Shown: in pieces, positions 26,593 to 35,434 of the stretch
How the letters are laid out: each line of letters starts with the position of its first letter
How positions within the stretch are numbered: the stretch's first letter is position 1
Origin: Streptococcus oralis
Lineage (GTDB): Bacteria > Bacillota > Bacilli > Lactobacillales > Streptococcaceae
Length of the DNA: 64,000 nt
Direction: 5' to 3'
Assembly: GCF_019929345.1 (NCBI RefSeq)
Contig: NZ_JAHZPJ010000002.1
Coordinates: 1-64,000, forward strand
Program-made: the position numbers and the translations under genes
The notes under the pieces: model-generated
What the model saw: the letters and a program-made list of their open reading frames with translations, nothing else
Told to the model about the DNA's origin: nothing
Databases searched by the model: none

Positions 26593-27716
26593 GATAATCT
26601 CCCTTTAAAGTCTTGATAGCCGAAGGTTTTGACTAAGTTGCAGTCTCCCTGCTCGTCCATAAGATAGAGACTTGGCAATCCAATACCGTTAAAGGTATTA
26701 TTTTTAACAAAGGAGTAAATAGCCATGTCTTCAAAATAAAGTCTATCACCGATTTGGATTGGATTTTCAAAGCTATAATCGCCAATCACATCACCCGTCA
26801 GGCAGGTATTGGAAGAAAGTCTGTAGGTATGGGCTTTTTCCTGCGCCTCAAAGCCATTTCTCAAAGGTGGACGATAGGGCATCTCCAGTACGTCAGGCAT
26901 ATGACAGGTCGCAGAGGCATCTAAAACCAAGATTTCCATACCATTTTCTACAATATCCAATACCTCAGTTGCTAGATAACCGGCATTGAGCGCAATGGCT
27001 TCACCCGGCTCGATATAGACTTCAAGATTGTAAGTTTCTCGGATACGCTTGATTTCAGAAATCAGTAAATCCACATCGTAGTCTTCTCTTGTGATGTGGT
27101 GTCCTCCACCCATATTGAGCCATTTGACTTGATGTAAGTACGAACCGAACTGCGCTTCCACTGCTTTCAAAGTTGTCTCTAAATCATCTGACCCTTGCTC
27201 GCAAAGGGTATGAAAATGAAGTCCGTCCACTAAATCCAACAAATCACTAGGGATTTTATCTAGTGTTACTCCAAAACGAGATCCAGGAGCACAAGGGTCA
27301 TAGAGCGCGTGATCTCCTTGGGTTGAACATTGAGGATTGATACGCAAACCGACACTGATACCAGCCTCTCGACAACGAGCCCCATGTTTACGCAACTGTC
27401 TCTCCGAGTTAAAAACAATATGGTCTGTTATCTCAAGCAATTCCTCTAAGTCCGCATCCTTAAAAGCAGGCGCGAATACATGGACTTCACCAGGAAACTC
27501 TTCTCTAGCTAGCTTGGCCTCATAGAGTCCACTAGCCGTCGTACCTGACAGATACTGGCTAATCAAGGGATAGGTTTTGTAAAGAGAATATGCCTTCTGG
27601 GCAAGCAAAACCTTGCAACCGGCTTCTTCTTGCACATATTGTAGAATGCGGCAGTTGGCTTCTAACTTTGCCAAGTCAATGACATAAGCTGGTGTTGGTA
27701 CTTGTTCTAGCTTCAT
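26589..27716 (-). CDS. nspC: Carboxynorspermidine/carboxyspermidine decarboxylase
   Basis: A PLP enzyme of the alanine-racemase fold (375 residues). [14 protein letters not shown] carries the PLP lysine, and [20 protein letters not shown] is characteristic of NspC. It decarboxylates carboxyspermidine made by the preceding dehydrogenase. Joined to that gene by a 1-bp overlap (TAATG) and overlapping aguA by 4 bp. Confidence 0.94.
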   Translation of the reverse strand: MKLEQVPTPAYVIDLAKLEANCRILQYVQEEAGCKVLLAQKAYSLYKTYPLISQYLSGTTASGLYEAKLAREEFPGEVHVFAPAFKDADLEELLEITDHIVFNSERQLRKHGARCREAGISVGLRINPQCSTQGDHALYDPCAPGSRFGVTLDKIPSDLLDLVDGLHFHTLCEQGSDDLETTLKAVEAQFGSYLHQVKWLNMGGGHHITREDYDVDLLISEIKRIRETYNLEVYIEPGEAIALNAGYLATEVLDIVENGMEILVLDASATCHMPDVLEMPYRPPLRNGFEAQEKAHTYRLSSNTCLTGDVIGDYSFENPIQIGDRLYFEDMAIYSFVKNNTFNGIGLPSLYLMDEQGDCNLVKTFGYQDFKGRLS

Positions 27717-28975
27717 TAGTCCACCATTTGTGGATTTTCAACCACAACCCAAGGCAAGCCATACTCATTCAAAGCTTCCATGAATGGATCTGGATCCAAT
27801 TCTTCAAGGTTGTAAACTCCAGGTTGTTTCCAAGTACCGTTCATAACTAATTTTGTCCCAATCATAGCTGGAACGCCTGTAGTGTAAGAAATAGCTTGTG
27901 AACCAACCTCTGCGTAGCATTCCTGATGGTCGCAAACATTGTAGATGTAGATGGTCTTCTCGACGCCATCTTTGACACCTGTAAAGATACATCCGATATT
28001 GGTTTTACCAACAGTGCGTGGACCAAGGCTTGCAGGATCTGGAAGCAAGGCTTTCAAGAATTGGATTGGCACAATTTCTTGGCCGTTAAAGTTAATAGCA
28101 TCCGTACGAAGGAGACCAACGTTTTCTAAGCATTTCATGTGCGTGAGATAAGATTGACCAAAGGTCATAAAGAAACGAATCCGTTTGACGCCTGGAATGT
28201 TCTTCGCCAATGATTCGATTTCTTCATGGTGAAGGAGATACATGTCTTTTTGACCAACCTGAGGGAAATCGTACTCACGCTTGATAGACATAGCTTCGAC
28301 TTCGACCCATTTTCCATCTTCCCAGTAAGAACCTGGCGCAGAAACCTCGCGGAGATTGATTTCTGGATTAAAGTTTGTCGCAAATGGATAACCGTGGTCC
28401 CCACCATTACAGTCTAAAATGTCGATATAGTGGATTTCATCAAAATAGTGTTTGAGAGCATAAGCTGAAAAGACACTAGTCACACCGGGGTCAAAACCAG
28501 AACCAAGAAGTGCAGTCAATCCAGCTTCTTTGAATTTATCCTGATAAGCCCATTGCCATGAGTAGTCAAAGTAAGCTGTAAAACCAAGCTCCTTACAGCG
28601 TTTCTCATAAATAGCACGCCATTCAGGATCTTCTGTGTTCTCTGCCTCATAGTTTGCAGTATCGATATAGTGTACTCCAGTCGCCAAACAAGCATCCATA
28701 ATGGTTAAATCTTGATAAGGTAGAGCTACGTTCAAAACGGCTTCTGGTTTGTAGCTTTCGATCAGGGCAATCACTTCTTCTACCTTGTCAGCGTCAAGGG
28801 CAGCTGTCTCAATCTTTGTACTTGTTTCGCCTTCCAGTTTAGCTTTCAAGTCATCGCATTTTGACTTGGTACGGCTAGCAATCATAATCTCTGTAAAGGT
28901 TTCACTATCTTGGCAAATCTTTGAAATGGCAACTTGGGCAACGCCCCCACATCCGATAACTAATAAACGACTCAT
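27716..28975 (-). CDS. Carboxynorspermidine/carboxyspermidine dehydrogenase (saccharopine dehydrogenase-like)
   Basis: A 419-residue NAD(P)-dependent enzyme. VIGCGGVAQVAI is the Rossmann turn; FDYSWQWAYQDKFKEAGLTALLGSGFDPGVT is typical of the Lys1/LYS9-like CASDH family. It condenses putrescine with aspartate semialdehyde to carboxyspermidine, which NspC then decarboxylates. Overlaps speE by 4 bp. The substrate call rests on the nspC and agu neighbours. Confidence 0.93.
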   Translation of the reverse strand: MSRLLVIGCGGVAQVAISKICQDSETFTEIMIASRTKSKCDDLKAKLEGETSTKIETAALDADKVEEVIALIESYKPEAVLNVALPYQDLTIMDACLATGVHYIDTANYEAENTEDPEWRAIYEKRCKELGFTAYFDYSWQWAYQDKFKEAGLTALLGSGFDPGVTSVFSAYALKHYFDEIHYIDILDCNGGDHGYPFATNFNPEINLREVSAPGSYWEDGKWVEVEAMSIKREYDFPQVGQKDMYLLHHEEIESLAKNIPGVKRIRFFMTFGQSYLTHMKCLENVGLLRTDAINFNGQEIVPIQFLKALLPDPASLGPRTVGKTNIGCIFTGVKDGVEKTIYIYNVCDHQECYAEVGSQAISYTTGVPAMIGTKLVMNGTWKQPGVYNLEELDPDPFMEALNEYGLPWVVVENPQMVD

Positions 28976-29832
28976 TTTTTTCCTTCCTCTTCTTCTAAAA
29001 TGTCCTCAACATACTTGGGCAACATAAAGGCTCCTACATGTAAGTTTGCAGTGTAGTATTCTGTGAAAAGCTGACGTTTTTTCCAGCCTTCCTTGTCAAA
29101 ATCTTTGACAGGGTGGTATTTTTTCGATGCAAATCCAAACAACCAATAGCCAGCTGGACTGGTTGGGATATGGGCCTGATAAACCCGACTGATTGGAAAG
29201 GCTTGATTTACCTTGCGGTGCATGCTTCGGCAAGCTGACTCATCCTCGTCAAAGAAGGGACTCCCATGCTGATAGATCATGATGCCGTCTTCTTTCAAGG
29301 CTCTGTAACTGTTTCCGTAAAATTCCTTGGTAAAGAGCCCTTCCGTATGTCCAAATGGATCTGTCGCATCGTTGATGATAATATCGTAATCATCTTCACA
29401 GTTTCGCAAAAAGCGTAGCCCATTTTGATAGTAAATGGTAACACGAGGATCATCTAGCCCTGCAGCAAAGTCTGGGAAATACTCACGACAGACCTCAACC
29501 AACATTTCATCTGGTTCCACAATATCGATTTGCTCCAGTTCAGGATAGAGGGTTAATACTTGGGCAACACCACCGTCACCACCACCAATAACCAAGACTT
29601 TCTTTGGATTGGGATGCACAGCCATGGGAACATGAACGGTCATTTCATTGTAAACAAAATCATCTGCATCTGAAAACAAGACGTGCCCGTTTAAAATCAG
29701 TATTTTCCCAAAAGCTGGTGTATCCAAGACTTCGATATCCTGCCATTCACTTTTACCAGCGTAGAGTTGCTTGGCTGTTCTTAGGGATAATTTCACATCT
29801 GGAGTATGAACTTCAGAAAACCATAAATCCAT
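28972..29832 (-). CDS. speE: Spermidine synthase
   Basis: An aminopropyltransferase making spermidine from putrescine and decarboxylated SAM. VIGGGDGGVAQVL binds the nucleotide, INDATDPFGHTEGL contains catalytic acids, and YQHGSPFF follows. 286 residues, normal. No SAM decarboxylase (speD) is in this window, so the aminopropyl donor would have to come from elsewhere. One bp separates it from the decarboxylase gene stop. Confidence 0.95.
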   Translation of the reverse strand: MDLWFSEVHTPDVKLSLRTAKQLYAGKSEWQDIEVLDTPAFGKILILNGHVLFSDADDFVYNEMTVHVPMAVHPNPKKVLVIGGGDGGVAQVLTLYPELEQIDIVEPDEMLVEVCREYFPDFAAGLDDPRVTIYYQNGLRFLRNCEDDYDIIINDATDPFGHTEGLFTKEFYGNSYRALKEDGIMIYQHGSPFFDEDESACRSMHRKVNQAFPISRVYQAHIPTSPAGYWLFGFASKKYHPVKDFDKEGWKKRQLFTEYYTANLHVGAFMLPKYVEDILEEEEGKK

Positions 29833-31293
29833 CTAGTTCTCCTTTCTCTTAATGACGTTGATGCGATTGACCTCTGGATCTTCCGTCCCTTGGAGAGAGC
29901 AACCACGTTCCTTGGCAAATTGGATATAGTCTACAATTTCACGTGTAATGCGTTCACCAGGAGCCAAGATAGGAATGCCTGGAGGGTAACACATGACAAA
30001 TTCCCCACAGACTTGTCCAACAGACTGGTCCAGGGTCAAACTTCTTCTCTCTGAATAGAATGCTTCTTGTGGAGACAGCACTAACTCGGGCTGAATATAT
30101 TCTCCAGCTATCAAGTCCTTCCCATCTCGTGAATAAAGTCTCTTGATATCAGCCAAAGCACCAACCAAACGCTCGATATCTTGGATGCGGTCACCGATTG
30201 AAATATAGGCCAAGATATTGCCAATATCACCAAACTCGATCTGAATGTCGTATTCGTCTCGTAAGAGGTCATAAACCTCGATACCTGTTAAACCAATACC
30301 CTGAGTGTAAACTGACAGCTTTGTCACGTCAAAATCACAAACGGACACTCCGTCTATTAACTCTTTTGAGTAGGCATAGTAACCACCGATAGCATTGATT
30401 TCACGACGAGCATACTCGGATAGCTCAATGACCTTCTCAAAAGACTCTTTACCACGAAGGGCTAGATTGCGACGTGAAATATCCAAACTAGCCATCAACA
30501 AGTATGAGGCGGATGTTGACTGGGTCAGGTTGATGATTTGACGAATGTACTCAGGATTCATCTGCTCTCCGATTAAAAGAACTGAGCTTTGGGTCAAACT
30601 CCCTCCAGACTTATGCATGGAAACTGCTGCCATATCAGCTCCTGCGTCCATAGCAGAAATTGGAAGTTTATCAGTGAAATGCAGATGAGCCCCATGGGCT
30701 TCGTCCACTAAAACAAGCATGCCAGCTTCATGAGCCATTTCTGTCAACCCCTTTAGGTCTGAACAGATTCCGTAGTAAGTAGGATTGTTAATCAAAATTG
30801 CCTTGGCCTCAGGATGTTCCTTTATAGCTTGTGCTACACGGTCATTTTCAAGACCTAAGGCGATGCCGATTTTAGGATCTACGCTCATCTTGATATAGAT
30901 GGGAATGGCGCCACATAGAACCAGCGCATTGATAGCAGATTTGTGGACATTACGTGGTAGAATAATCTTATCTCCCGCCTTGCAGGTGGAAAGAATCATA
31001 GTTTGAACAGATGAAGTGGTTCCACCAATCATTAGAAAAGCATGGCTGGCTCCAAAAGCATCCGCAGTCAGCTCCTCTGCATCCCGAATAATCGAAATAG
31101 GATGTCCTAGATTATCCAAGGATTTCATCGAATTGACATCAATGCCAACACATTTTTCTCCCAACAATTCAACAAGTTCTGGATTTCCCCTTCCTCGTTT
31201 GTGACCAGGTACATCAAAGGGAACGATCCTTTTTTTTCGTAGCTTAATCAGACCTTCATAAATAGGGGCTTGATTCTGATCTAACTTTTTCAA
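29833..31293 (-). CDS. speA: Orn/Lys/Arg decarboxylase, probably arginine decarboxylase
   Basis: A fold-I PLP decarboxylase (486 residues) of the short Gram-positive type. DEAHGAHLHF binds the cofactor ring, and VSMHKSGGSLTQSS carries the PLP Lys. With aguA and aguB downstream, arginine to agmatine is the natural reaction; lysine decarboxylase is the older label for this group. The start codon is TTG at 31293 with AAGGAG 6 bases upstream; the nearby ATG at 31298 ends after two codons. First gene of the operon behind a long structured leader. Confidence 0.9.
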   Translation of the reverse strand: MKKLDQNQAPIYEGLIKLRKKRIVPFDVPGHKRGRGNPELVELLGEKCVGIDVNSMKSLDNLGHPISIIRDAEELTADAFGASHAFLMIGGTTSSVQTMILSTCKAGDKIILPRNVHKSAINALVLCGAIPIYIKMSVDPKIGIALGLENDRVAQAIKEHPEAKAILINNPTYYGICSDLKGLTEMAHEAGMLVLVDEAHGAHLHFTDKLPISAMDAGADMAAVSMHKSGGSLTQSSVLLIGEQMNPEYIRQIINLTQSTSASYLLMASLDISRRNLALRGKESFEKVIELSEYARREINAIGGYYAYSKELIDGVSVCDFDVTKLSVYTQGIGLTGIEVYDLLRDEYDIQIEFGDIGNILAYISIGDRIQDIERLVGALADIKRLYSRDGKDLIAGEYIQPELVLSPQEAFYSERRSLTLDQSVGQVCGEFVMCYPPGIPILAPGERITREIVDYIQFAKERGCSLQGTEDPEVNRINVIKRKEN

Positions 31294-31355
31294 AACATAC
31301 TCCTTTACAGTATTTGTAGCGCCTCAAAAATGAGTGCGACCAAAGGTTGACTTAT

Positions 31356-31683
31356 GAAAAAAGAGCAGGTTTTCACCTGCTCTGCAATCTTCTGACGTGT
31401 TTATTTTGGTTTCTGTTGAGTATGTCTGTTCCTGATGTTTCCTAACTCTCTAGTAGCAAATATTACGTACTTTATTGATCGTTTCACAAGATGACGTGTG
31501 CTTTCACCACACTAAAATTTATGAATTAGGACAAGTGTCCTAACATCAACTTATAAAAGTAGGCTTTTAACCCTATCAATAATGTGGCTTTTCAACCACG
31601 CTTCGGCATTCAACCCTGCCTGTCCGTAGGCATTTTTTACTCGGGTTTATATTTGCTAGAAAACATCATCTCATTTTCTAAGC
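31356..31683 (-). ncRNA. Structured ~330-nt leader RNA of the polyamine operon, with terminator
   Basis: A promoter at 31690-31718 would start transcription near 31683. The RNA ends in a strong terminator: AGAGCAGGT (31383-31375) pairs with ACCTGCTCT (31370-31362), then TTTTTT. Between them are three related stem-loops with a GGxTTxAAxxGCC core (31605-31616, 31584-31599, 31560-31575) and a 5' hairpin. A 10-codon frame (31669-31637) is possible. Its length and promoter-to-terminator layout fit an attenuator/riboswitch or an abundant stand-alone sRNA. It is not tmRNA or RNase P, since their conserved cores are absent. Class unassigned. Nothing else was recognised in 31719-31932. Confidence 0.65.
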
Positions 31684-31689
31684 CTTATA

Positions 31690-31718
31690 ACTATATCATG
31701 TTTACAAGAGCTTGTAAA
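31690..31718 (-). promoter_or_regulatory. Polyamine leader promoter with palindrome at the -35
   Basis: On the minus strand TTTACA (31718-31713), 17 bp, TATAGT (31695-31690). The palindrome TTTACAAGAGCTTGTAAA (31701-31718, 8-bp arms) covers the -35 and is a candidate operator. Confidence 0.65.
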
Positions 31719-31932
31719 GGTTTTTGTGAAAGTTTTTTAAAGAATTTCATTTTTTGTTCGTGAAATGTTATGTGACGATAGAAAGAAATCGTTTTAAAGT
31801 CTTATAGCTACAAGAAAGATGAACTACAATCATTAGATTTAGACTAGCGGTCTTGCTAAGCCGATTTTCATCTTAATAAGCTAAAAATCGCTATAATTAA
31901 CTTTTTCTGTCTCGTTTCATAAAAGCCTCAGT

Positions 31933-32487
31933 CTAGGAAGTATGAATCAACTGCTCCAATTCTACTTCTGAAAGCTGTCCTTGATTGTAAAGTTTTCTAA
32001 GTAAGTCCTCATCTACGGTAATTGAATAGTAATCCGTCACAAACTCATGAAATCGCTCAAAACTTTCAAAGAAATAGGATAATAACCATTCTCCACCATC
32101 CTGATCTTGGTCCTTATTTTGATGCATTTGACCGTCATACCAGATAAAGAAAGTTGTTTCATCTTTTTGCTCTTCTGAGTATAGGTTTTGATACTTTTCA
32201 TCCAGTCCTTTATAAAATCCGTCTATGATGTCCTGATTCCACTCGTCCGCAGCAAACTGACTTAAATTGCTTTCATGATCAAAGCCTTTTATAAGGATTA
32301 TTTTATCAGTAAAGATCACATCTAGAGAATCGCCAGAACAGTTGTCGATAAGGTAACGGATTCCACAGTTTTCCTCAGTCTTAACTATCAATCGAAGCCA
32401 GTCATTGTCTGGATCTGTTCGATACTCATCAATGACGAGCAAAGCATCTAAGCGAGTCTTAACCTTGTCCCATTCAATTTTTTCCAT
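31933..32487 (-). CDS. Unrecognised acidic protein (immunity-like character)
   Basis: A 184-residue soluble, strongly acidic protein (many Asp/Glu; motifs NDWLRLIVKTEENCGIRY and GGEWLLSYFFESFERFHEF). No signal or membrane segment. Its size, acidity and position among other small orphan genes recall immunity proteins of polymorphic toxin systems, but no family was identified. Preceded by a usable ribosome site at the ATG 32487. Function unknown. Confidence 0.65.
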   Translation of the reverse strand: MEKIEWDKVKTRLDALLVIDEYRTDPDNDWLRLIVKTEENCGIRYLIDNCSGDSLDVIFTDKIILIKGFDHESNLSQFAADEWNQDIIDGFYKGLDEKYQNLYSEEQKDETTFFIWYDGQMHQNKDQDQDGGEWLLSYFFESFERFHEFVTDYYSITVDEDLLRKLYNQGQLSEVELEQLIHTS

Positions 32488-32666
32488 CTCTTAAAACCTC
32501 CATGTTAAATATTTAAAATTTATTAAGATCACAAATTCTATAACCAATTTCTATCTATCCCGTCCGACTACACGGTGGAATATTTCCTTCACCAGACAAA
32601 TCATCGGGTGTACGATTTTCTAGATGTGCATTCATCACGCACCTGACTAACAGTTGGTAAAAGCAC

Positions 32667-33173
32667 TTAGCAAATAGTCACTAAGACATTCCCTCTGAGA
32701 GTTAAGATTTTCTTGTAAAAGTCTTTCATTTTTATAAAGCTGGTTCGAATATCATCCTTGATTTCTTCCTCTTCATCAAGATAATCCCAAATATCGGGGT
32801 ATAAATCTGCCTTCTTGCATGCTTCCATGCTAAAGTCTGCCAGAGCCCTATCCATGTCAAAATTATCTAAAGCTTGAACAATCTCAGCTATCTTTGGCTT
32901 TTCAGTATAGGCTATATATTCTGACACATTTTCTAAAGGGGTCACTCCCAAGACAGCTTCTCTCAAAGGATCGTCATCCATAAATTCTGAACTACTAAAG
33001 CCCGTCATAACAAAGAGTAAGGCGTCCCACATTTTGTCAATATCTATTGACGTATCATTTTCCATAGTTGAATCCTCTACTACGTCAAGCAAATCCCCTT
33101 CCTGCCGAGAAGCTCGCATTACTTGGCTTAATTCTTTGTCAGTTAAATATCGATAATTTGCAATCATTCCCAT
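32667..33173 (-). CDS. DUF1877 (YfbM-like) protein
   Basis: A 168-residue acidic protein beginning MGMIANYRYLTDKEL, the typical start of DUF1877/YfbM proteins, with DKMWDALLFVMTG in the middle. The family is cytoplasmic with no established activity and is often found near toxin-immunity genes. A GGAGG-type site precedes the ATG. The 179-bp gap to the next gene holds no convincing gene. Confidence 0.8.
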   Translation of the reverse strand: MGMIANYRYLTDKELSQVMRASRQEGDLLDVVEDSTMENDTSIDIDKMWDALLFVMTGFSSSEFMDDDPLREAVLGVTPLENVSEYIAYTEKPKIAEIVQALDNFDMDRALADFSMEACKKADLYPDIWDYLDEEEEIKDDIRTSFIKMKDFYKKILTLRGNVLVTIC

Positions 33174-33270
33174 AATGTTTCCTCCTATTCATTTCTTAGG
33201 ATAACACTGATTTTACTAGTTACCTTTCTTGAAAAGGCATAATACTGTTTTTGGACTCTCCTCCTTATTT

Positions 33271-33447
33271 CTAATCATCGTCTTCTGTCGCTTCCCAAAC
33301 TTCTGACTGATAGCCCTCGCCGTCAATATCATAGCGCTGAGTATAGCCCATAAATCTTTCCTTTTTATTTGACTTACGAGGCTTGAGAATGCTTACAGCC
33401 CAGAATCCGATAAGAATGACAACTAAAAGCGCTATTACTGTTTCCAA
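33271..33447 (-). CDS. Small membrane protein, 58 residues, TTG start
   Basis: On the minus strand TTG at 33447 has AAGGAG seven bases upstream and opens a frame of 58 codons to TAG at 33271. Residues 3-21 (TVIALLVVILIGFWAVSIL) are a single membrane helix, followed by a basic stretch (KPRKSNKKE) and an acidic tail ending EATEDDD. The start lies 22 bp beyond the stop of the DUF4300 lipoprotein, so the two are probably co-expressed. Function unknown; too short for many gene finders. Confidence 0.7.
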   Translation of the reverse strand: METVIALLVVILIGFWAVSILKPRKSNKKERFMGYTQRYDIDGEGYQSEVWEATEDDD

Positions 33448-33468
33448 TTTGATTCTCCTTTTCCCAGC

Positions 33469-34344
33469 TTAATAACCTTCAACCCACTTTTCATTATCCA
33501 TGATGAAAGGCTTAGCTAGGCCGTCACCTGTGTAATCCGCATACTTGGTGGATAAATTCTTGTAACAATCTTCCTTGCTCGCAAACTTAATAGCTTGATA
33601 AGGTTCTTCAAAAGTCAGTTTCTCTACAAATAAGAAACCATCATCAGCTGGCACTAAAACACCAACGTGCCCGACAAAAAGATACTCTCCGTCCAAATTA
33701 TCATGCAACACAACTGACAGCATTCGAGCTTTGTCATTGAATTGAAATTGGGAGAAGAATTTCTCCATCTTCTGCGCGTGAATTTTTACATCCGTCGTTG
33801 CTTCCGTCTCTACTCTAGAAAAAAGAATATCAAACTCTTCCTTATCTTTTGCATCAAACACCTTTCCCTTATCAATAGCGTCATTATCCACAAAAAGTAG
33901 CTGATCATTCTTTTCAATTTTTGGGATTGTGACTGAATTTTTTAATAGCGCATAACTATTGATACGGCAGTTGGTCCCGACAAAGTCACCCTTTTTTTGA
34001 TTCCAGTGATTACTGATTTTCTCTACGTCGTATTCCGTTTTTGTAAAGGAGGCAAAATCACCACTTAAGCCGGTGGAGCCGACAGTCGCATTATAGTCTG
34101 TAACAAGATTGAAAAATGCCTCAACACTATTTGGATCCAAGTGAGCTGATAAGAGAGATTTGACCTCTTCGGTACTTATCTGATTGTTTAGATTGGTATA
34201 TGAAGCTATCCAAGGAACTTTATCTGAACTGGTCTGTGCTTGATTTGTAGCTTCAGTCCTCGTATTATTTTGGTGACAAGCAGCCAATCCAAGTAATAAG
34301 GGTAAACACAGTCCCAAGGCTACTACTTTTCTCGTTCGTTTCAT
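33469..34344 (-). CDS. DUF4300-like lipoprotein
   Basis: A 291-residue surface lipoprotein. The signal peptide has a lipobox LAAC at Cys23, so it should be lipid-anchored outside the cell. The rest is soluble, with SLLSAHLDPNSVEAFFNLV and GTNCRINSYALLKNSV recalling DUF4300 proteins of streptococci. Role unknown. Its own promoter region carries a long inverted repeat (34381-34423). The small membrane protein downstream is probably in the same transcript. Confidence 0.8.
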   Translation of the reverse strand: MKRTRKVVALGLCLPLLLGLAACHQNNTRTEATNQAQTSSDKVPWIASYTNLNNQISTEEVKSLLSAHLDPNSVEAFFNLVTDYNATVGSTGLSGDFASFTKTEYDVEKISNHWNQKKGDFVGTNCRINSYALLKNSVTIPKIEKNDQLLFVDNDAIDKGKVFDAKDKEEFDILFSRVETEATTDVKIHAQKMEKFFSQFQFNDKARMLSVVLHDNLDGEYLFVGHVGVLVPADDGFLFVEKLTFEEPYQAIKFASKEDCYKNLSTKYADYTGDGLAKPFIMDNEKWVEGY

Positions 34345-34380
34345 GCAATTCTCCTTTTTGAATTTTTTAACTAGTAATTT

Positions 34381-34423
34381 AGAGAATGAATTACATACAG
34401 CTAAGAAGAATAATTCATTCTCT
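34381..34423. repeat. 13-bp inverted repeat upstream of the lipoprotein gene
   Basis: AGAGAATGAATTA (34381-34393) and its exact complement (34411-34423). The pairing extends weakly outward through TACTAG-like sequence. No T-run follows on the minus strand, so it is a 5' leader hairpin or operator more than a terminator. Confidence 0.6.
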
Positions 34424-34516
34424 ACTAGAAATATGAGTAATTTGTAGAATAAGGATTCAAACCTATTATACTATATTAGCAAGAAAAAGACTGTAAGAAT
34501 TACAAAATACTTACAG

Positions 34517-34897
34517 TCATTCTTTTATAACAAGTGGAAGTTTTTCTGAAATTACATCCAGCCCAAAATTAATACCAAGAATTTGAAAATGATGAATCGA
34601 TTGAGTACAGTGCCTTTTAATGTGCCTCTTAAAATTGCTATTAGTGACTTCCAACAAAACTCCATCAGATATATGAGACTGTTTTTCATCACTTTCAAAC
34701 TTTTTTTCATAGGGATTCAAATTCCATCCCTCATCTATTGCTCTGCAAAATAATACTTTTCCAAAATCAAGATAATAAATATTCTTTTGATTTTTTAAAC
34801 CATATAAGTAAACTGCGAGGTGATTGTCTAGGGATAGTTGACATCGCAATTCATACCAATCATACTCAATCTCATTATCAATCTTGTTCCACTTCAT
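34517..34897 (-). CDS. Unrecognised small protein
   Basis: A 126-residue soluble protein starting MKWNKIDNEIEYDWYELRCQ, with an aromatic-rich first half and a Lys/His-rich middle (NSNFKRHIKRHC). No family recognised. The ATG lies inside the end of the upstream broken gene (20-bp overlap), so it was part of the same operon and may depend on it for translation. Immunity-like role possible from size and context only. Confidence 0.6.
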   Translation of the reverse strand: MKWNKIDNEIEYDWYELRCQLSLDNHLAVYLYGLKNQKNIYYLDFGKVLFCRAIDEGWNLNPYEKKFESDEKQSHISDGVLLEVTNSNFKRHIKRHCTQSIHHFQILGINFGLDVISEKLPLVIKE

Positions 34898-35333
34898 TTT
34901 TCACCACCGCTTCTATCTGGATTTCACGACTTTGATCTTCATAGAGAATGATGTCAATAAGTAAATTTTTAGTAAGAACCCGATAGTGCTCAAGTTCTTC
35001 TTTAGCTAATATTCCCCCTGCTCTATGAACAATTTGCTCAATTAAAAAACTATTTCCAATTCTGTAGAGAGGATATTCACCGCCTTTTCTTGGAATGAGT
35101 GGAATATCCTAAAGTACCGAAGCTAAATTTCTATCTATAATTTGATAACAATGACTAAAAAGAAACCGTATCCGTAGTCTGCGCTTCTCCCCCGTCAATA
35201 CAATTGTAGCTAGTTCAAAATCAGTATTTTCACGAAATTTTGCTTCAGCCTGATAGTGGTCTTTAGTAATATTTCCAAAAGGTATATGGTATTCACTATT
35301 TTCTTTACATTGAAAATTATTTTTAAAAATCAA
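34878..35333 (-). pseudogene. Unrecognised gene interrupted by an amber codon
   Basis: One frame runs from 35333 to TGA at 34878 but is broken by TAG at 35109-35111. The part before reads ...IDRNLASVL and the part after continues DIPLIPRKGGEYPLYRIGNS with normal composition, so a single nonsense change explains it. The only start is a TTG at 35333 with a poor ribosome site; an upstream stop lies at about 35367, so the 5' end may be lost too. Intact length would have been about 150 residues. Family unknown. Confidence 0.65.
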
Positions 35334-35434
35334 AATCTTTAGTCTCTTTTCAATTAGATTAAAATGCTAATGCTTCTAAAATTTTTATTTAATTAATAAC
35401 GGGTTAGCATTTATTAATTGATCATACCAATGCA

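Noticed and set aside
31637..31669. Ten-codon frame MMFSSKYKPE in the polyamine leader as a leader peptide
   Set aside because: Weak ribosome site and no run of Arg codons; kept only as a remark in the RNA entry.
31356..31683. tmRNA or RNase P RNA
   Set aside because: The conserved tmRNA ends and tag frame and the RNase P core were looked for and not found.
32488..32666. A 26-codon frame (MNAHLENRTPDDLSGEG...) between two minus-strand genes
   Set aside because: No ribosome site and no recognised relative; possible remnant but not supportable as a gene.
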